Shown here piece after piece: positions 18,465-25,715 of a DNA stretch of 39,276 nt. How positions within the stretch are numbered: the first letter of the stretch is position 1; every line of letters starts with the position of its first letter. Below the pieces are notes generated by a model. The model was not told the DNA's origin. It did not search any database and saw only the letters and a program-made list of their open reading frames with translations. The translations under genes and the position numbers were made by a program. Source of the stretch: Armatimonadota bacterium (GTDB lineage Bacteria; Armatimonadota; UBA10988); contig JACRKZ010000016.1 of the NCBI GenBank assembly GCA_016235455.1, positions 1-39,276 of the forward strand. Direction: 5' to 3'.

Positions 18465-20009
18465 CTAGGGCTCGTTGCTGGCGAGTTCGCGCTGTTCGGT
18501 GATGTACAGCACCTTGTTGATGCCGTCCAGGTAGGCCTTGGTGCTGGCCACCAGGATGTCCGTGTGGCTGCCGTGCCCGCTGGCCTTGATGCCGTCCTTG
18601 TTGACCCTCACGGTCACGCGCGCCATGGCGTCGGTGCCGCCCGAGAGACTCTGCAGGCGATAGTCCTCCAACTCAACCTTGGCGCCCGGCAGCTTGGCGA
18701 TGGCCTTGTAGGCCGCGTCGATGGCGCCGTCACCGGTAGCTGTCTTGGTGACCACGCCACCCACGCTCTTGACCCGCACCGCGGCCATGGGCACGGCATC
18801 GTCGGACATGGAGCTGGCGAACTGGCACCAGACCAGCTCGAAGTGCGCATCGCGCCGGTGGAGCTGTTCGTCGACCAGTTCCAGCAGGTCATCGTCGTGG
18901 ACCGTCTTCTTGCGGTCGGCCACGGCCAGGAAGCGCTGGTAGACCGCGTCCAACTCGCCCTCGGGCAGCGTGTAGCCCAGCTCGCCCAGCCGATGCGCGA
19001 GCGCATGGCGGCCGGAGCGCGCGGTCAGCACGATGCTGCTCGACGGGATGCCCACGTCATGCGGATCGATGATCTCGTAGGTGGTGCGCTCCTTCAGAAC
19101 GCCGTCTTGATGGATGCCCGACGAGTGCGCGAAGGCGTTGGCGCCGACGATGGCCTTATTGGGCTGCACCACGATGCCGGTCAGCCGCGAGACCATGCGG
19201 CTGGTCTTGTAGATCTCCGGCGTATTGATGCGCGTTTCGACGCCGAAGGTGTCACGTCGCGTCTTGAGCGCCATGACCACCTCCTCCAGCGACGTGTTGC
19301 CCGCGCGCTCGCCGATGCCGTTCAGCGTGCACTCCACCTGGCGCGCGCCGTTGCGCACCCCGGCCAGCGAGTTTGCGGTGGCCATGCCCAGGTCGTTGTG
19401 GCAATGGACCGACACGATGGCCCGGTCGATGTTGGGCACGCGGTTCATCACGCCACCGATCAGCGCGCCGTACTCTTCGGGAGTGCTGTAGCCGGTGGTG
19501 TCGGGGATGTTGATGACCGTGGCGCCGGCGTCGATGACGGCCTCGATGACGCGGCACAGGTAGTCCGGGTCGGCCCGGCCGCTGTCTTCCAGGAAGTACT
19601 CGACGTCGTCGACATACTGTCGCGCATGCTTGACCGCGGCGATGCCGCGCTCCATGGCCTGGTCGCGGGTCATCTTGAGCTTGTGCTGCAGGTGGCTGTC
19701 GGAGACACCCAGTCCGGTGTGGATGCGCGGTCGCACGGCACCTTTGAGCGCGTCGGCGGCGACGTCGATGTCCTTGAGCACGGCGCGGGTCAGGCCGCAG
19801 ACGGTGGTGTTGCGGATCACCGCGCAGACCTCCTGCACGGCTTTGAAGTCGCCCGGCGACGAGATGGGGAAGCCCGCCTCGATCACGTCGACACCCAGCC
19901 GTTCGAGCTGCAGCGCGATCTCCAGCTTCTCGGGCTGGCTCAGGCTGGCGCCTGGCGACTGCTCGCCGTCACGCAGCGTGGTGTCGAAGATCTGTACATA
20001 GTCTGCCAT
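18465..20009 (-). CDS. leuA: 2-isopropylmalate synthase
   Basis: LeuA condenses 2-oxoisovalerate with acetyl-CoA, the first committed step of leucine synthesis. The start at 20009 follows AGGGAG by seven bases; upstream in-frame codons fall inside the T-box leader and are not used. The 514-residue length fits the bacterial LeuA type. Motifs are '[12 protein letters not shown]' (9-20, metal and substrate site), 'VHCHNDLG' (201-208, metal-binding His pair), 'NGIGERAGN', 'HSSGIHQDG' and a C-terminal regulatory (LeuA dimer) domain with '[12 protein letters not shown]' and '[16 protein letters not shown]', which normally binds leucine for feedback inhibition. Expression is probably controlled by the T-box just upstream, which would sense uncharged tRNA-Leu. 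Confidence 0.96.
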   Translation of the reverse strand: MADYVQIFDTTLRDGEQSPGASLSQPEKLEIALQLERLGVDVIEAGFPISSPGDFKAVQEVCAVIRNTTVCGLTRAVLKDIDVAADALKGAVRPRIHTGLGVSDSHLQHKLKMTRDQAMERGIAAVKHARQYVDDVEYFLEDSGRADPDYLCRVIEAVIDAGATVINIPDTTGYSTPEEYGALIGGVMNRVPNIDRAIVSVHCHNDLGMATANSLAGVRNGARQVECTLNGIGERAGNTSLEEVVMALKTRRDTFGVETRINTPEIYKTSRMVSRLTGIVVQPNKAIVGANAFAHSSGIHQDGVLKERTTYEIIDPHDVGIPSSSIVLTARSGRHALAHRLGELGYTLPEGELDAVYQRFLAVADRKKTVHDDDLLELVDEQLHRRDAHFELVWCQFASSMSDDAVPMAAVRVKSVGGVVTKTATGDGAIDAAYKAIAKLPGAKVELEDYRLQSLSGGTDAMARVTVRVNKDGIKASGHGSHTDILVASTKAYLDGINKVLYITEQRELASNEP

Positions 20010-20040
20010 GGTGTACTCCCTGCTCGCGCCGAGCTGGCCC

Positions 20041-20384
20041 AAAAACGAAAAAGCCTCCATCTCCATCGAGACGGAAGCTCCGCGGTACCACTCGACTTGC
20101 CGCGAGACACACTCCAAGTGTCCGGCGACCAGCTTCTTCCCTACAACAGCCGCCATCTCGCCCCGGGCCAAGGCCGTGCCGATCTGGCTGTTGTGATAAG
20201 GCGACCAGGATAACGGGCGGTCGGCCCGGCTGTGTCTACTGGACCGCGGAGGGTCGTTGGCACAGCGGCTCGGAGGCGAGTTCGGTCGGCTGGCGGCACC
20301 GGGCTCACACCACTCCCCGGCTCGCTGGGCTCGCTGGCAGGACCTACTGGTTCCTCGTCAACGCCTGTTGCTATCTGCAACTGT
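20041..20384 (-). ncRNA. T-box riboswitch leader of leuA (leucine)
   Basis: The minus-strand leader runs about 340 nt from the predicted start near 20384. Seen directly: a distal stem I pattern (GAGCCGGGG ... GTGTGAGCCCGG, about 20325-20300); the conserved T-box core TGGTACCGCGG at 20090-20080, whose TGG pairs with the tRNA NCCA end; and a Rho-independent terminator at 20079-20052 (12-bp stem with two G-U pairs, GATG loop) followed by TTTTTCGTTTTT. A CTC triplet at 20280-20278 in GAACTCGCC is a candidate specifier, a Leu codon. In this family uncharged tRNA stabilises the antiterminator so that leuA is read. The Leu assignment rests on the gene and on this candidate codon. Confidence 0.88.
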
Positions 20385-20390
20385 GGGGGC

Positions 20391-20419
20391 AGTATAGGAA
20401 CCGGCCCGAGTGCTGTCAA
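20391..20419 (-). promoter_or_regulatory. Near-consensus sigma-70 promoter of the leuA T-box transcript
   Basis: On the minus strand TTGACA (20419-20414) and TATACT (20396-20391) are 17 bases apart. This is the best promoter match in the window. Transcription should start near 20384. It is divergent from the pduS-like promoter, with the two -35 regions less than 20 bases apart. Confidence 0.85.
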
Positions 20420-20435
20420 GGACGGCCCCAAAAAG

Positions 20436-20473
20436 TTCCACGCCCCCAGTGCCGTGCTATTCTCTAGTGCGGA
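20436..20473 (+). promoter_or_regulatory. Promoter of the pduS-pduT-like operon, with block shared with 10314
   Basis: TTCCAC (20436-20441) lies 16 bases before an extended -10, TGC-TATTCT (-10 hexamer 20458-20463). The block 20455-20473 matches 10314-10332 at 17 of 19 positions, including the start-site region CTCTAGTG. The predicted leader is about 20 nt and includes AAGGAG. Confidence 0.5.
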
Positions 20474-20490
20474 AGCGACGAAGGAGTGCC

Positions 20491-21834
20491 ATGAGCGCGA
20501 TGTCAACCGGCCGCAGTCTGGCCGATCTGGCGCGTGAGGCGGGTGTCGTAGGCGCCGGCGGAGCGGGGTTCCCAACCCACGTCAAGCTGGCCGGCCAGGC
20601 CGACACCGTCATCGCCAACGGCGCCGAGTGCGAGCCGCTGCTGCACAAAGATACTCTCTTGATGACCCACCGCGCCGCGGAGGTCGTGCGGGGCATGGCG
20701 CTGTCCATGGCCGCCGTCGGCGCCCAGCGCGGGCTGCTCGGCATCAAGCGCAAGCGCGAGGAGGCCGTCGAGGCGCTGCGCGCCGCGCTGCCGGCCGACG
20801 GCTCGATCGACCTGCTGCTGCTGGGCGACTTCTATCCGACCGGCGATGAGTACGACCTGGTCTACGCAGCCACGGGCCGGCTCATCCCGCCGGGCGGTAT
20901 CCCGCTCAACGTGGGTGCCGTGGTGCACAACGTCGAGAGCCTGTTGTGGCTGGCCAACGCCGCCGATGGGCTGCCGGTGACCGACAAATGGCTCACCGTG
21001 ACGGGCGCGGTGGCACAACCGCGGACCTTCACCGTGCCCGTAGGCACGCCGTTCTCGGCGCTGCTCGAGTTCTGCGGCGGGGCGACCGTGCCCGACCCGG
21101 TAGCCATGATCGGTGGCGCCATGATGGGTCGCATCAGCGACGATTTCGACCAGCCGGTGACCAAGACCACGGGCGGGCTGATCATCCTGGACCGCTCGCA
21201 CCCGCTGATCGTGCGCAAGACGCTGCCCATCGAGAGCAAACGGCGTATCGGCAAGTCGGCCTGCGACCAGTGCAGCTACTGCACGGAGCTGTGCCCGCGC
21301 TACCTGCTGGGCTACGACGTGCAGCCGCACAAGGTCATGCGCAGCCTGGGCTTCTTGTCGACCGGCTCGGCCATTCAGAACCAGTGGGGTCAGATGTGCT
21401 GCGCGTGTGGCGTCTGTACGCTCTACTCGTGCCCCGAAAGCCTGTTCCCCAAGGAAGCCTGTGACGACGCCAAGGTCGCGCTGCGCGAGGCGGGCATCAA
21501 GTGGTCGGGCACCGGGCGCGAACAGAAGGCCCATGCCAACTACGAGCATCGGCGTCTGCCCGTGAAGAAGCTGGTCAAGAAGCTGGGCCTGTATGACTAC
21601 GACCAGCCGGCGCCGTTCAGTCCCGAGCAGCCGAGCGCGGTGCGCTATGGCTATCCGCTGAGCCAGCATGTGGGCGCGCCGGCGGAGGCACAGGTGGCGG
21701 TGGGCGATGTGGTTCGGCGCGGCCAGGTGCTCGGCGAGTTGCCCGAAGGCAAGTTGAGCGCGCGGGTCCACTGCGGCGTGGATGGCGTGGTGGTCGAGGT
21801 GGGTGCTACGGTGTCAGTGGAGCGGCGGTCATGA
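20491..21834 (+). CDS. PduS-like flavin / 4Fe-4S electron-transfer protein (SLBB domain)
   Basis: The ATG at 20491 follows AAGGAG by five bases. The 447-residue protein has an RnfC/Nqo1-like N-terminus with 'GVVGAGGAGFPTHVK' (19-32) and 'VIANGAECEPLLHKD' (40-54, flavin/nucleotide region). An SLBB-like segment (about 165-215) follows, then two ferredoxin-type cluster motifs: C258-C261-C264-C268 and C303-C306-C309-C314. A barrel-sandwich end (about 395-445) completes it. In the propanediol microcompartment PduS is a cobalamin reductase and electron carrier that pairs with the shell protein PduT. Here the very next gene is PduT-like, overlapping by ATGA, which supports the same partnership. No cobalamin enzymes are nearby, so the acceptor is unknown. 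Confidence 0.87.
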   Translation: MSAMSTGRSLADLAREAGVVGAGGAGFPTHVKLAGQADTVIANGAECEPLLHKDTLLMTHRAAEVVRGMALSMAAVGAQRGLLGIKRKREEAVEALRAALPADGSIDLLLLGDFYPTGDEYDLVYAATGRLIPPGGIPLNVGAVVHNVESLLWLANAADGLPVTDKWLTVTGAVAQPRTFTVPVGTPFSALLEFCGGATVPDPVAMIGGAMMGRISDDFDQPVTKTTGGLIILDRSHPLIVRKTLPIESKRRIGKSACDQCSYCTELCPRYLLGYDVQPHKVMRSLGFLSTGSAIQNQWGQMCCACGVCTLYSCPESLFPKEACDDAKVALREAGIKWSGTGREQKAHANYEHRRLPVKKLVKKLGLYDYDQPAPFSPEQPSAVRYGYPLSQHVGAPAEAQVAVGDVVRRGQVLGELPEGKLSARVHCGVDGVVVEVGATVSVERRS

Positions 21835-22382
21835 GTGAGAAATCGATTGGTCTGTTGGAGCTGACCAGCGTGGCAACGGGCTTTCAGGCGCTGGACGCCA
21901 TGCTCAAGACGGCCAACGTGGAAGTCGTGCTGGCCCGCAGCATCTGCTCGGGCAAGTACCTGATCATCGTCGCCGGCGATGTGGGCAGCGTGCGCGCGGC
22001 GGTAGGTGCCGGCGCGCACCTGGAGCCTCTGTCGGTGGTCAACTCCGAGCTCATCGCGCGTGTGCACGAGAAGGTCTTCCCGGCGCTGGGCGGCGCCACC
22101 GTGCCCAAGCTGCGCGGCGCGTTCGGCTGTGTGGAGTCGTTCTCGGTGGTCACCGGCATCAAGGTGGCCGACGCGGTGTGCAAGGCTGCCGATGTCGACC
22201 TGATCGAGCTGCGCGCGGCCATGGCGCTGGGCGGCAAGAGCTTCGTCACGTTCACCGGCGACGTGGGCGCCGTGAACGCGGCGGTGGAGGCCGGCAAGGC
22301 CGTGGCGGGCGAAGAGGGCCTGCTGGTCAACGCCGTGGTGATCGCCGGGCCGCATCCGGAGTTGGTGGCGGAGATCATCTAG
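21831..22382 (+). CDS. PduT-like BMC-T tandem-domain microcompartment shell protein
   Basis: The 183 residues contain two BMC folds (about 5-85 and 97-175): 'SIGLLELTSVATGFQALDAM' and 'AFGCVESFSVVTGIKVADAV', each followed by 'GDVGxVxAAVxAG'. Trimers of such proteins form pseudo-hexameric shell tiles. The stretch 'ARSICSGKYLIIVAGD' has a Cys at 39 where PduT has 'TICPGKF'; in PduT three such Cys hold a 4Fe-4S cluster at the trimer pore, so a redox pore is likely here too. It overlaps the pduS-like gene by four bases (ATGA) and ends three bases before the next start. No hexameric (BMC-H) or pentameric (BMC-P) shell gene is in the window. Confidence 0.9.
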   Translation: MSEKSIGLLELTSVATGFQALDAMLKTANVEVVLARSICSGKYLIIVAGDVGSVRAAVGAGAHLEPLSVVNSELIARVHEKVFPALGGATVPKLRGAFGCVESFSVVTGIKVADAVCKAADVDLIELRAAMALGGKSFVTFTGDVGAVNAAVEAGKAVAGEEGLLVNAVVIAGPHPELVAEII

Positions 22383-22385
22383 ACC

Positions 22386-23120
22386 ATGGCCAAACTCCTC
22401 GCCGGCCACACCGGGTCCAACTTCCACCGCCTGCTGCGCATCCTGACCGCGACCGCTCTGGTCGTGGCCCTGCCTGGCTTGGCGCTGGCCTTCTGGCGCG
22501 CCTTGTCGGCGCTGCCGACACGCCCCGCCTTTGCGCTGACGCTGGCCGGCTTCGTGGTCGGCATCGCCTTCGGTCGCATCGTGCTGCGCTGGCTGCCCAC
22601 GCTGTCCATCGCCGAGCATGAGTTCACGCATCTGCTCGCGGGCCTGCCGTTCCTCTGCCTGCCGACCAAGTTCGTGGTGCGACGCTCGGGCGGGCTGGCC
22701 AGCCATCGCGCCACGCCGCTACCGTATGTGGGCCCGTTGGTGGAGGACTTCATCACCCTCGCCCCCTACGTCTGCCCCACGCTGAGCCTGATCGCGGCGC
22801 CCTTCGCCGGCCCGGCCGCCGGCGCGCCGGTGATGGCGCTGCTGGGCGTGACACTGGGCTACCATGCCTCGACCACATGGGCCGAGATGCTGGTCAACTG
22901 GACCGGCCGTCGGCTGGAGCGCGCCGACCGGCGCGGTGAGATTCGCTCCGACATCGCGCAGGTGGGCTTCGGGTTCAGCCTGGTCTACATTCCTGCCGTC
23001 TCGCTGGCGCTGCACGGCATCGTGTTGGCCGTCGCCCTCAACGGTCTGGTCGGGCTCAACGCCTGGGCCGGCTTTGTCGCCCGCGGAGTGAGCGGGTTCT
23101 GGCTGGGCGCCCTGAAGTGA
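22386..23120 (+). CDS. M50-like membrane zinc metalloprotease (HEFTH motif)
   Basis: The 244-residue polytopic membrane protein has hydrophobic segments near 19-38, 48-70, 122-155 and 192-245. Between them is 'AEHEFTHLLAGLPF', with H78-E79-F80-T81-H82 forming an HExxH zinc motif. It is followed by 'RRSGGLASH' and 'FITLAPYVCPTLSLI', the order seen in M50/M50B-like intramembrane peptidases (HExxH, then GG, then LAPY-x-P). It begins three bases after the pduT-like stop and overlaps the next start by GTGA, so it belongs to the operon. The substrate is unknown. It could instead be a non-catalytic M50-like membrane protein, but the HExxH is intact. Confidence 0.65.
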   Translation: MAKLLAGHTGSNFHRLLRILTATALVVALPGLALAFWRALSALPTRPAFALTLAGFVVGIAFGRIVLRWLPTLSIAEHEFTHLLAGLPFLCLPTKFVVRRSGGLASHRATPLPYVGPLVEDFITLAPYVCPTLSLIAAPFAGPAAGAPVMALLGVTLGYHASTTWAEMLVNWTGRRLERADRRGEIRSDIAQVGFGFSLVYIPAVSLALHGIVLAVALNGLVGLNAWAGFVARGVSGFWLGALK

Positions 23121-24565
23121 CCACCTACGACCTGGTGGTGGTCGGCGGTGGCGCGGGCGGCTTCGGCGCGGCACTGGCTGGGTCGCGACTGGGGCTGCGC
23201 ACGCTGCTGGTCGAGAAGGCGCCGCGGCTGGGCGGCACGGCGGTATGGGGTGGGGTCAACTCCTGGGAGATGTGCGCCGGCGCCACCGGCGTGCCGTTCG
23301 ACCTGTACTGTCGCATGGCCCGGCGACCGCACGCCATCGGCGTCACCACACTGGGCCGCCATTTGACCTACTACCGTGCCGATCGCGAGCCCTACCGCTA
23401 CCCCGGGGCAGAATGGCTGATCGATCGCGCGCGCACCTACGCCGATAGCCTGCACCGCTGCGGCACCCGCGGCATGGCGGCAGACGAGGCCAAGGTGCGG
23501 GCGCAATGGCACGGGGTGAGCTTCGAGCCGGAGACAATGGCCGAAGTGATGGCCGCCATGCTGGCCGAAGCCGGATGCACGGTGCGATTGGGCGTCGGTT
23601 TCGCCGATGCAGCGCACTTGGCCGGCCACATTCAGGCGCTCGGACTGACTGACGGAGCGATGGTGACCGCCAGGACCGTGGTTGATGCCACAGCCGACGA
23701 CGTGGTGTGCCGCGCCGTGGGCTGCGAGGTGCTCATCGGGCGTGACGACAAGGCCGCCTGGGCCGAGCAGGGCGCGCCGGAGACGGCGACCGACGAACTC
23801 AACGGCGTATCGCAGTTGTTCCGCGTCACGCGCTCCGCGGACGACATGATCGAGCCCCTGCCGGCCGGTGTCGACGCCAAGTGCTGGTGGCGCGCCGGGT
23901 TCCCTGCCGTGCATGTGGTGCAGTACCCCAACGGCGACCTGAGCCTGAACATGCTGCCCACGATGGAGGGCCGCGAGTGGTACCGGCTCGGCGCGCGCGC
24001 CGCGGCGGCGGAGTGCCAGCGGCGCGTGTGGGCCCAGTGGCACTGGCTGCAGAGTAGTTGCGCCGAGTTCCGCGGCTTCCTGATGAGCTGGATCGCGCCG
24101 GCCCTGGGTGTCCGCGAGAGCTACCGCATCCGCGCCGAGTACCAGCTCACCGAGGCCGACCTGCGCGCCGGGCTCAGCCGTCAGCAGCACGAGGACATCA
24201 TCGCCATGGCCGACCATCCGCCAGACACTCACGGTGTCAGCGCGGGGGGCATCGGTGAACTGCGGGAACCCTATGGCGTGCCTTACCGCTGCCTGGTGCC
24301 GCGCGGCTGGCGCAACCTGCTGGTGGCTTCGCGGGGAGCTGGGTTCAGCACCATCGCGGCCAGCAGTTGCCGGCTCACGCGGGCCATGATGCAGCTCGGT
24401 CAGGCGGCCGGCACGGCGGCCTGGGTGGCGGCGCAGACCAACCACGACGCGGCAGCATGCCCGACCGCCGCCTTGCGCGAGCGGCTCAGGCATGATGGCG
24501 TGCAGCTCGAATGGCCGCCCAGCGACGCGCTGCGGGCGCGGATGGCAGTCCCTGCCGGCCCATAG
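23117..24565 (+). CDS. FAD-dependent oxidoreductase (PF12831-like)
   Basis: The GTG start overlaps the previous stop as GTGA. The N-terminus has the dinucleotide motif 'VVVGGGAGGFGAALAG' and 'LLVEKAPRLGGTAVWGGVNSW', giving FAD binding. 'VVDATADDVVCRAVGCEVL' is the second flavin contact, and 'GVRESYRI' with 'LLVASRGAGFSTIAASSCRLTRAMMQLGQAAGTAA' forms the C-terminal FAD cap. At 482 residues it fits the FAD_oxidored family, whose members are often poorly characterised. As the last gene of the coupled operon it may feed electrons to, or take them from, the PduS-like protein; that is inference only. Confidence 0.85.
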   Translation: MTTYDLVVVGGGAGGFGAALAGSRLGLRTLLVEKAPRLGGTAVWGGVNSWEMCAGATGVPFDLYCRMARRPHAIGVTTLGRHLTYYRADREPYRYPGAEWLIDRARTYADSLHRCGTRGMAADEAKVRAQWHGVSFEPETMAEVMAAMLAEAGCTVRLGVGFADAAHLAGHIQALGLTDGAMVTARTVVDATADDVVCRAVGCEVLIGRDDKAAWAEQGAPETATDELNGVSQLFRVTRSADDMIEPLPAGVDAKCWWRAGFPAVHVVQYPNGDLSLNMLPTMEGREWYRLGARAAAAECQRRVWAQWHWLQSSCAEFRGFLMSWIAPALGVRESYRIRAEYQLTEADLRAGLSRQQHEDIIAMADHPPDTHGVSAGGIGELREPYGVPYRCLVPRGWRNLLVASRGAGFSTIAASSCRLTRAMMQLGQAAGTAAWVAAQTNHDAAACPTAALRERLRHDGVQLEWPPSDALRARMAVPAGP

Positions 24566-24582
24566 TCGACCGGCCCAACGCA

Positions 24583-24616
24583 GCACGGGCCGGTCGCCGA
24601 AGCGACCGGCCCGTGC
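24583..24616. terminator. Strong hairpin between convergent FAD oxidoreductase and aldolase genes
   Basis: A perfect 15-bp stem (arms 24583-24597 and 24602-24616) closes a CGAA loop, between the stops at 24565 and 24638. Part of the sequence (GACCGGCCC) also occurs just before it, near 24568. No long T-run is present on either side. It is likely a two-way transcription end. Confidence 0.65.
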
Positions 24617-24637
24617 CGACAGTAGGCGAGGCTGAGA

Positions 24638-25588
24638 TCAGCCCTTGAGCGCCGCGCGAACGGCGTCGAGCTGGCCCGCGCTGCCGAGCTTGACATTCTT
24701 CTTGGCGATGAACTCGGCGTAGACCGGCATGAAGACCTTGCCGGGGTCGCGCAGGTCGAACTTCTCGGGGAAGTCGCGGAAGAACTCGCGGTGCACGCGG
24801 CACCAGACCAGGCGGCCGTCGGTGTCGATGTTGACCTTGGTCACGCCCAGCGTGGCAGCCTTGGCGAACTGGTTCTCATCGACGCCCTTGGCGCCCTTGA
24901 GGTCGCCGCCGGCGGCGTTGATGCGGGCCACTTCTTCCTGCGGCACGGAGCTGGAGCCGTGCATGACCAGCGGGAAGCCGGGGCAGCGCTTCTGGATGTC
25001 TTCGATGACTTCGAAGTGCAGGCCCTGGGTGCCACTGAACTTGAACGCGCCGTGGCTGGTGCCGATGGCGCAGGCCAGCGAGTCGCAGCCGCTGCGGGCG
25101 ATGAACTCCGCGGCCTCGGCGGGGTTGGTCAGCTTGGCGTCGGCCTCGGAGACACTGACGTGCTCTTCCACACCACCCAGCTTGCCCAGCTCGGCCTCGA
25201 CGCTGATGCCCTTGGCATGGGCCGCATCGACCACCCGCTTGGTGATGGCGATGTTGTCCTCGAAGGACTCGGCGCTGGCGTCGATCATCACGCTCGAGTA
25301 GAACCCGCTCTCGATGCAGTCGTAGCAGGTTTGCTCATCGCCGTGGTCGAGGTGAACCGCGAAGATGGCGTCGGGGAAGACGTCGTCGGCCGCGCGGATC
25401 ATGCCTTCGAGCATGGCCTTGTGCGTATACGAGCGGGCGCCCTTGCTGATCTGGATGATGAACGGCGCCTTGCTGTCCAGGTTGCCCTGGAACAGGCCCA
25501 TGGTCTGCTCCAGGTTGTTGATGTTGTACGCGCCGATCGCATACTTGCCGTACGCCTGCTTGAACAGGTCGGCGGTGGTCACAATCAT
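24638..25588 (-). CDS. fba: Class II fructose-bisphosphate aldolase
   Basis: The 316-residue zinc-dependent aldolase cleaves fructose-1,6-bisphosphate to dihydroxyacetone phosphate and glyceraldehyde-3-phosphate in glycolysis. Visible features are 'FAVHLDHGDEQT' (D81 catalytic, H82 zinc), 'GTSHGAFKFSG' (H179), 'LVMHGSSSVPQEE' (H210) and the phosphate-binding 'VNIDTDGRL'. The ATG follows AAGGAAGG. A TAGAAT hexamer at 25687-25682 on the minus strand, with no good -35, could be its own -10, as GH2 lies upstream in the same direction. Members of the same family act on tagatose bisphosphate, but the sequence looks like a housekeeping FBA. Confidence 0.92.
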   Translation of the reverse strand: MIVTTADLFKQAYGKYAIGAYNINNLEQTMGLFQGNLDSKAPFIIQISKGARSYTHKAMLEGMIRAADDVFPDAIFAVHLDHGDEQTCYDCIESGFYSSVMIDASAESFEDNIAITKRVVDAAHAKGISVEAELGKLGGVEEHVSVSEADAKLTNPAEAAEFIARSGCDSLACAIGTSHGAFKFSGTQGLHFEVIEDIQKRCPGFPLVMHGSSSVPQEEVARINAAGGDLKGAKGVDENQFAKAATLGVTKVNIDTDGRLVWCRVHREFFRDFPEKFDLRDPGKVFMPVYAEFIAKKNVKLGSAGQLDAVRAALKG

Positions 25589-25715
25589 CGTCGATGTCCT
25601 TCCTTACGGTATCCGGCCACGCCGGAACCACGACCCGTGGGGTAGGTTACGGCGATTGCACTCGTTGGTAGGTTTGCCGTCATTCTACACCAGATCGCGG
25701 CAGATCGACCCAAGA

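Noticed and set aside
18432..20213. 593-residue plus-strand open frame opposite leuA
   Set aside because: leuA on the minus strand has all family motifs. This frame is antisense, crosses the T-box leader and has no recognisable domain.
20491..22382. A complete bacterial microcompartment operon
   Set aside because: Only a PduS-like and a BMC-T gene are present. No hexameric or pentameric shell gene, signature enzyme, aldehyde dehydrogenase or cobalamin gene is seen.
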